Assembly: GCA_013002405.1 (NCBI GenBank)
Contig: JABDKA010000175.1
Location: forward strand, 1-32,123
Direction of reading: 5' to 3'
Origin: Sulfitobacter sp.
Lineage (GTDB): Bacteria; Pseudomonadota; Alphaproteobacteria; Rhodobacterales; Rhodobacteraceae
Length of the DNA stretch: 32,123 bases
A program made the translations under genes and the position numbers. Each line of letters begins with the position of its first letter. The first letter of the stretch is position 1. Of the stretch, positions 26,690 to 32,123 are shown one piece after another. The notes under the pieces were generated by a model. It saw only the letters and a list, made by a program, of their open reading frames with translations, made no database searches and was not told the DNA's origin.

Positions 26690-27747
26690 TGTTGCTGGTT
26701 CTAATCATGGCCGCCGCGATCTGGTTCGGCGGCAGGATGATCGGCGCGCCGCGTGAAGTGCGTACGACCTTGCTGGGGCTGCTTTATGTGGCTGTTCTCG
26801 CCATCCAGATCACGCTGCCTGAAAACAATCCGCTGCGTCTTGCCACCGGCGGCAGCGCGGCGCTCTGGCTCATTTTTGGGGGTTTTGTGGCCCTTCTGTT
26901 GGGTTACCGTGCGGTCCTTTTTCGACTGCGCCAGCGGGTCAGGGGGGATGACACGGCAAGCGTTACGGCCCCGCAGAAAGGCAGCGCCTTTTCCGAGACC
27001 GAGCTTAATCGCTATGCCAGACATATCGTTCTGCGAGAGATCGGCGGTGCCGGGCAGAAGGCCCTGAAAGAGGCCAAGGTGCTGGTCATCGGGGCCGGGG
27101 GCCTTGGTGCGCCCGTGCTGCAATATCTTGCCGCCGCCGGGGTCGGAACCATCGGCGTGATCGATGACGACAAGGTTGAAAATGCCAACCTGCAGCGGCA
27201 GGTGATTCACACGGATGCCGCCATCGGGATGCCCAAGGTCTTTTCCGCCCAGCAGCGGATGGAGGCACAGAACCCCTTTGTCACGGTGCGGCCCTATAAC
27301 CGTCGCCTGACCGATGAGATCGCCGAGGATCTGGTGGGCGACTATGACCTGGTGCTTGACGGGACAGACAATTTCGACACGCGCTATCTGGTGAATCGGG
27401 CTTGCGCGGCGAAGGGCGTACCGCTGATCTCTGGCGCACTCAGCCAGTGGGAAGGGCAGCTTAGCATCTTTGACCCCGCAAGCGGTGCGCCCTGTTATCA
27501 ATGCGTCTTTCCGCAAGCCCCGGCCGCGCATCTGGCACCCAGCTGTGCAGAGGCCGGCGTGCTGGGCCCGCTGCCGGGTGTGATCGGTGCCATGATGGCC
27601 GTGGAGGCAGTCAAGCTGATCACCGGCGCGGGCACCCCGGCACGGGGTCAGATGATGATCTATGACGCCCTATTCGGCGAAAGCCGGACCATCGCTGTGG
27701 CGCCGCGCGCCGATTGCCCGGTCTGCGGAGATATCTCCAAAGGCTGA
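26689..27747 (+). CDS. HesA/MoeB/ThiF family adenylyltransferase with N-terminal membrane domain
   Basis: 352 aa; about 80-residue hydrophobic N-terminal region, then RYARHIVLREIGGAGQKALKEAKVLVIGAGGLGAPVLQYLAAAGVG, DGTDNFDTRYLVN, CYQCVFP and CPVCGD zinc-type motifs. ATG overlaps the dut TGA. Confidence 0.93.
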   Translation: MLLVLIMAAAIWFGGRMIGAPREVRTTLLGLLYVAVLAIQITLPENNPLRLATGGSAALWLIFGGFVALLLGYRAVLFRLRQRVRGDDTASVTAPQKGSAFSETELNRYARHIVLREIGGAGQKALKEAKVLVIGAGGLGAPVLQYLAAAGVGTIGVIDDDKVENANLQRQVIHTDAAIGMPKVFSAQQRMEAQNPFVTVRPYNRRLTDEIAEDLVGDYDLVLDGTDNFDTRYLVNRACAAKGVPLISGALSQWEGQLSIFDPASGAPCYQCVFPQAPAAHLAPSCAEAGVLGPLPGVIGAMMAVEAVKLITGAGTPARGQMMIYDALFGESRTIAVAPRADCPVCGDISKG

Positions 27748-27788
27748 GATCTGTTATCCTTCCGCGATCAGAACAGGAGGATTGAACC

Positions 27789-28130
27789 ATGGTCTACGTG
27801 CACGGAATGGTGGCCGCGGTGCCCAACGCCAACAAGGACGCCTTCATCGCCCTGGCCCAGCGCATGGCGCCCGTCTTTCGCAAGCACGGCGCGCTGGATG
27901 TCGCCGATTGCTGGGGCGATGCGGTGCCCGACGGGGAGGTGACTTCCTTTCCCATGGCGGTGAAATGCGGCCCGGACGAAACGGTCGCCTTTTCCTGGAT
28001 CACATGGCCCGACAAGGAGACGGCCGAGACGGGCATGCAGGCGGCCATGGAGGATCCCGACATGGGTGAGGTGGAGATGCCATTCGATGGCAAGAGACTG
28101 ATCTTCGGCAGCTTCCAGCGGATCGCCTAA
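27789..28130 (+). CDS. DUF1428 domain-containing protein
   Basis: 113 aa; MVYVHGMVAAVPNANKDAFIALAQRMAPVFRKHGALDVADCWGDAVPDGEVTSFPMAVKCGPDETVAFSWITWPDKETA; AGGAGG RBS. Confidence 0.92.
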   Translation: MVYVHGMVAAVPNANKDAFIALAQRMAPVFRKHGALDVADCWGDAVPDGEVTSFPMAVKCGPDETVAFSWITWPDKETAETGMQAAMEDPDMGEVEMPFDGKRLIFGSFQRIA

Positions 28131-28206
28131 GGGTCTGCGGCAAATCACGTCACTGCGATTGCAACCCTCCGGTCTCCGCCCTAGCTAGGGTGGAAAGGAG
28201 ACCGCC

Positions 28207-30219
28207 ATGACAAATCCACTATTGCAGGACTGGGATACGCCCTTCGGCCTGGCCCCGTTTGACGCCCTGTCGGACGATGATTTCGCCCCCGCCCTGGAAG
28301 AGGCGCTGGCCGCCCATCGCGACGAGATCGCCGTGATCGCGGACAACCAAGAACTGCCGACCTTCGCCAATACGGTCGAGGCGCTGGAGGCGGCCGGCAA
28401 GAAGCTTGATCAGGTGCTTGGCGTCTTCTTCACCGTGGCAGGGGCGGACAGCAACGAAACGCGCGAGGCGCTGCAGCGGGATTTCTCACCCAAGCTCTCG
28501 GCCCACTACTCCGAGATCTCCGGTAACAAGGCGCTTTTCGCCCGGGTCGCAACCCTGTGGGAGCAGCGCGATAGCCTTGACCTGACCGATGAGCAGGCCC
28601 GCGTGCTGATGCTCACCCACCGCGGCTTCGTCCGCTCCGGTGCTGCTCTTGAAGGCGCGGAAGAGGCGCGCATGAAAGAGATCAAAGGGCGGCTGGCCGT
28701 ATTGGGCACGCAGTTCACCCAGAACCTTCTGGCGGATGAGCGGAACTGGTTCATGGCCTTGTCTGAAGAGGAACTGGAGGGTCTGCCCGACTTCGTTATC
28801 GACGCTGCCCGCGCAGCCGGTGAGGAGAAGGGTGCCAAGGGGCCCGTGATCACCCTCTCCCGCTCCCTGATCGTGCCCTTCCTGCAATTCTCCCCCCGCC
28901 GCGATCTTCGCGAACGCGCCTTCCGCGCCTGGGAGGCACGGGGTGCCAACGGGGGGGAGACGGATAACCGCGAGATTGCCGCCGAAATCCTGTCCCTGCG
29001 CGAAGAACGGGCCAAGCTGCTGGGCTACGATGACTTTGCCTCCTACAAGCTGGAGACGGAGATGGCGAAGACCCCCGAGGCGGTGGAAGAGCTGCTGATG
29101 GATGTCTGGGGCCCGGCCAAGCGGCAGGCGGAGGCAGACGCCAAGGTGCTGGGTGAGATGATGCAGGCGGACGGCGTGAACGACGACCTGGCCCCCTGGG
29201 ACTGGCGCTACTACGCGGAAAAACGGCGCGCGGTCGAACATGATCTCGATGAGGCGGAACTGAAGCCCTACTTCCAGCTGGACCGGATGATCGAGGCGGC
29301 CTTTGCCTGCGCGACCCGGCTTTTCGGTCTGCGGTTCAAACCTCTCGACGTGCCGCTGTATCACCCCGACTGCCGCGCCTGGGAAGTGACCCGTGACGGG
29401 GACCACGTTGCCGTCTTCATCGGCGACTATTTCGCGCGCGGCTCCAAAAGATCCGGTGCCTGGTGTTCGGCGATGCGCGCTCAGGCGAAATATCCGCAGG
29501 TGCAGACTCCGGTGGTGATCAATGTCTGCAACTTCGCCAAGTCCAACCCGGCGCTACTGTCCTACGACGATGCGCGCACGCTTTTTCACGAGTTCGGCCA
29601 TGCCCTGCACCAGATGCTGTCAAATGTGACATACGAAAGCGTCAGTGGCACCTCCGTCGCGCGCGATTTCGTGGAACTGCCCAGCCAGCTTTTCGAGCAT
29701 TGGCTGGAAGTGCCCGAGGTCTTGGGCGAGTTCGCCACTCACGCACGGACCGGGGAGCCGATGCCGCAGGAATTGCGCGACAAGGTGCTGGGGGCCGCGA
29801 CCTTCGACATGGGGTTCCAGACGGTGGAATATGTGGCATCCGCCCTCGTCGATCTGGCCTTTCACAGGGGCAAGGCTGCGGTCGATCCGATGGCCAAGCA
29901 AAGCGCCGTTCTGGCGGAGATCGGGATGCCCGAGGCAATCCGGATGCGCCACGCCACGCCGCAGTTTGCCCATGTCTTTGCGGGGGATGGATATTCCAGC
30001 GGGTACTACAGCTACATGTGGTCCGAGGTGATGGATGCGGATGCTTTCGCGGCCTTCGAAGAGGCGGGCGGTGCCTTCGACAAGGAGCGGGCGCAGGCGC
30101 TGGAGGAGCATATTCTGTCGACCGGTGGCAGCGCGGACGCAGCCGAGCTTTACGTTGCTTTCCGGAGTCGTTTGCCGGGCGTCGAGGCGCTGTTGAAGGG
30201 GCGCGGACTGGCGGCCTGA
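28207..30219 (+). CDS. M3 family metallopeptidase (oligopeptidase A / Dcp-like)
   Basis: 670 aa; zinc motif TLFHEFGHALHQMLS; FVELPSQLFEHWLEVPEVLGEFATH; GDGYSSGYYSYMWSEVMDADAFAAF. Confidence 0.96.
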   Translation: MTNPLLQDWDTPFGLAPFDALSDDDFAPALEEALAAHRDEIAVIADNQELPTFANTVEALEAAGKKLDQVLGVFFTVAGADSNETREALQRDFSPKLSAHYSEISGNKALFARVATLWEQRDSLDLTDEQARVLMLTHRGFVRSGAALEGAEEARMKEIKGRLAVLGTQFTQNLLADERNWFMALSEEELEGLPDFVIDAARAAGEEKGAKGPVITLSRSLIVPFLQFSPRRDLRERAFRAWEARGANGGETDNREIAAEILSLREERAKLLGYDDFASYKLETEMAKTPEAVEELLMDVWGPAKRQAEADAKVLGEMMQADGVNDDLAPWDWRYYAEKRRAVEHDLDEAELKPYFQLDRMIEAAFACATRLFGLRFKPLDVPLYHPDCRAWEVTRDGDHVAVFIGDYFARGSKRSGAWCSAMRAQAKYPQVQTPVVINVCNFAKSNPALLSYDDARTLFHEFGHALHQMLSNVTYESVSGTSVARDFVELPSQLFEHWLEVPEVLGEFATHARTGEPMPQELRDKVLGAATFDMGFQTVEYVASALVDLAFHRGKAAVDPMAKQSAVLAEIGMPEAIRMRHATPQFAHVFAGDGYSSGYYSYMWSEVMDADAFAAFEEAGGAFDKERAQALEEHILSTGGSADAAELYVAFRSRLPGVEALLKGRGLAA

Positions 30220-30223
30220 AGGT

Positions 30224-30241
30224 CTGTCCCCGCGGGGACAG
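30224..30241. terminator. perfect 18-bp palindrome just after the M3 peptidase stop (possible terminator hairpin)
   Basis: CTGTCCCCGCGGGGACAG followed by GTTTGG; no long U tract, and no loop in the perfect pairing. Confidence 0.4.
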
Positions 30242-30263
30242 GTTTGGAATCAAAGGCTTGGGG

Positions 30264-30283
30264 CAGGCGTTAAGCGCCTGTTT
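30264..30283 (+). terminator. stem-loop followed by TTT (weak Rho-independent terminator)
   Basis: CAGGCG-TTAAG-CGCCTG then TTT, between convergent M3 peptidase and ghrA-like genes. Confidence 0.45.
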
Positions 30284-30399
30284 ACCAATGCGATTCCGGT
30301 TGAACGGTTAATGTCCCGGCGCGGGGGCGGGGACTGGGTCGAGCAGTTAGAGCATAGACAGCCTCGGACCTGGTCCGGGGCCTCCGATCTGCTTGGCGA

Positions 30400-31332
30400 T
30401 CAGTACCCCAGATCTCTGTCTACAAGGTTCAGGAAAGGCTCCCCCGCTTCTCCGCGTCGAATGTTTTCCACGATGCTCTCCGACGCCGTCCGCGCCCGCG
30501 TTTCCGCCGCGATGTGGGGCGTGACGGTGACCTGCGGGTGCCTCCAATAAGGGTGGTCCGAGGGCAGCGGCTCCACCCGGAATACGTCGAGTGTGGCGTG
30601 GGCGATCCGGCCTGCATCCAGCGCCGCCAAAAGCGCCTTATCGTCGATGAGGGGGCCCCGTCCCGGATTGATGATGAAGGCCCCTTTCGGCATCAGCGCG
30701 AGGGTGCGCGCGTTCAGTGTGTTCTGTGTGGCGGGCGTATCAGGCAAAAGCAGCACGGCAATCTCGGCACGCGACAGAGCCTCTTCCAACCCGTCCTCCC
30801 CGTGCAGGCAGTCTATCCCCGGCACCTCCTTGGGGCTGCGTGACCAGCCGGTCACCCGAAAGCCGAGCCCCGCAAGCGTCTCTCCTGCCGCGCGCCCCAG
30901 CGCGCCGAGGCCCAGCATCACGACGGAGCGTTCGTCGGCCAGCGGCGGTGTGCGCGGCTCCCACCTGGTGTCGCGGCGCAGGATGTCAGTGTCGATCCCA
31001 AGATGGTAGCGTAGGACATGGCCCGTGACCCATTCCACCATGCCCTTGGTGAGACCCGGATCAACCATCCGGGCGAGGGGGATCTTGAGCGTCTCATTCC
31101 CGGTGATGTTCTCCACCCCCGCCCAGAGGTTCAGCACCGCCTTGGCGCGGGTGTAGGGCGCAAAATCCTGCAGGTCGCTGTTGGGAGCGTAGACGATATA
31201 GTCGACCACCTCAGGGGCAATCTCCATCGACAGGTTTGCCGGTATCCCCGCCTGGTCAAACGCCGCGCGCAGGGGCGCTTCGTAGGTTTCCCAACGCTCG
31301 GGTTGAGCGGCGAACAGGACGTTCAGGGTCAT
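30400..31332 (-). CDS. glyoxylate/hydroxypyruvate reductase A-like (D-2-hydroxyacid dehydrogenase)
   Basis: 310 aa; VVMLGLGALGRAAGETLAGLGFRVTGWSRSPKEVPG (NAD motif), INPGRGPLIDDKALLAALDAGRIAHATLDVFRVEPLPSDHPYWRHPQVTVTPHIAAETR. Confidence 0.93.
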   Translation of the reverse strand: MTLNVLFAAQPERWETYEAPLRAAFDQAGIPANLSMEIAPEVVDYIVYAPNSDLQDFAPYTRAKAVLNLWAGVENITGNETLKIPLARMVDPGLTKGMVEWVTGHVLRYHLGIDTDILRRDTRWEPRTPPLADERSVVMLGLGALGRAAGETLAGLGFRVTGWSRSPKEVPGIDCLHGEDGLEEALSRAEIAVLLLPDTPATQNTLNARTLALMPKGAFIINPGRGPLIDDKALLAALDAGRIAHATLDVFRVEPLPSDHPYWRHPQVTVTPHIAAETRARTASESIVENIRRGEAGEPFLNLVDRDLGY

Positions 31333-31335
31333 GGA

Positions 31336-32123
31336 CTACCTCGGGCGGTGAACGTGGGCTGACTGAACCAGCCCGAAGGCCAGGAGCAGCACCAGCATGG
31401 CCGATCCGCCGTAGCTGACCAGCGGCAGGGGGACGCCCACAACCGGGGCAAGGCCCATGACCATGGACATGTTGACGGCGAAGAAGAGGAAGAAGTTCAG
31501 CGCGATGCCAAGGGTCAGGAGGGAGCTGAACCGATCCTTGTTCATCATCGCAGTGACCACGCAGAAAACGATGATCAGAGCGTAAAGGCTGAGCAGGGAG
31601 ATGGCACCGATAAATCCGAATTCCTCAGCCAGAGTGGTGAAGATGAAATCGGTGTGCTTCTCCGGCAGGAAGTTCAGCCGCGATTGGGTACCCTGCATGA
31701 AGCCGCGCCCGGTCCAGCCGCCGGAACCCAGCGCGATCTTGGACTGGGTAATGTGATAGCCCGCCCCAAGCGGGTCGGCGGCGGGGTCGAGGAAGGTGTC
31801 GATGCGGCGGTACTGATAGTCGTTGAGCAATTGCCAGGAGGTGCCGCGCGACTGAAAGATGGCTGTAACCAGGCCGATGCCGCTGCCGATGACGGCGGCG
31901 AAATAGGCCCAGTGGACGCCCGCGAGGAACATCAGACCACCCCCGGCGGCCAGCAGCAGGATCGAGGTGCCAAGATCGGGCTGTTCCAGCACCAGCACGG
32001 TGGGCACGCAAATGATCAGGACCGGCAGGAGCACCCAGAAGGGTCTTGAAACCTTCTTGGCGGGCAGCCAGTCGTAGTAGGCGGCAAGGAACATCACCAT
32101 AGTGATCTTCATCAGCTCGGAGG
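31336..32123 (-). CDS. rodA: rod shape-determining protein RodA (FtsW/RodA/SpoVE), 5' end beyond window
   Basis: Open to the window edge; DYQYRRIDTFLDPAADPLGAGYHITQSKIALGSGGWTGRGFMQGTQSRLNFLPEKHTDFIFTTLAEEFGFIG and GVPLPLVSYGGSAML are SEDS signatures. Confidence 0.95.
   Translation of the reverse strand, partial: SELMKITMVMFLAAYYDWLPAKKVSRPFWVLLPVLIICVPTVLVLEQPDLGTSILLLAAGGGLMFLAGVHWAYFAAVIGSGIGLVTAIFQSRGTSWQLLNDYQYRRIDTFLDPAADPLGAGYHITQSKIALGSGGWTGRGFMQGTQSRLNFLPEKHTDFIFTTLAEEFGFIGAISLLSLYALIIVFCVVTAMMNKDRFSSLLTLGIALNFFLFFAVNMSMVMGLAPVVGVPLPLVSYGGSAMLVLLLAFGLVQSAHVHRPR

Noticed and set aside
28486-30253. Minus-strand ORFs (28486..29406, 29620..30111, 29642..30253) opposite the M3 peptidase
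   Set aside because: Antisense shadow ORFs; the plus-strand peptidase has complete family motifs.
30335-30365. tRNA-like string GTCGAGCAGTTAGAGCATAGAC
   Set aside because: Resembles a D-arm by chance only; no acceptor stem, anticodon arm or GGTTCGAAT T-arm follows.
1-32123. CRISPR arrays, transposases, integrases, phage genes, toxin-antitoxin pairs, biosynthetic clusters
   Set aside because: No repeated spacer-like units, inverted-repeat-flanked ORFs or such proteins were seen in the window.

Overview
This 32 kb window is high-GC, densely coded and reads as ordinary core chromosome of an alphaproteobacterium. Product types and gene neighbourhoods look like Rhodobacterales/Roseobacter, judged from family recall rather than any search. 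I support about 35 protein-coding genes. They include a DUF1501 protein, a GNAT acetyltransferase, a response regulator, methylmalonyl-CoA epimerase, DUF1467, an EI24/CysZ-like protein, a nitroreductase, a class II HDAC-like protein, an SDR with a divergent AraC regulator, a VOC protein, trpS, a rhomboid-fold protein, murJ, DUF2189, glnD, an LpoA-like lipoprotein, rsmI, yraN, gshB, an HSL-type hydrolase, comM/yifB, a GST, a histidine phosphatase, cobU, an rpoH-type sigma factor, coaBC, dut, a membrane-anchored MoeB/ThiF-like protein, DUF1428, an M3 oligopeptidase, a ghrA-like dehydrogenase and a truncated rodA. I found no rRNA, tRNA, CRISPR array, transposon, prophage or obvious new multi-gene system. 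Best leads: (1) a rhomboid-fold protein lacking the Ser, His and Asn active-site residues; (2) near-consensus CtrA-type boxes at nearly the same distance upstream of comM/yifB and of an orphan response regulator; (3) a 57-aa single-TM, Flp-like small ORF missed by the supplied track; (4) a MoeB/ThiF-type E1-like enzyme fused to an N-terminal membrane domain; (5) an inverted repeat in the SDR/AraC divergent promoter; (6) an ECF-like promoter motif upstream of the rpoH-type sigma gene.
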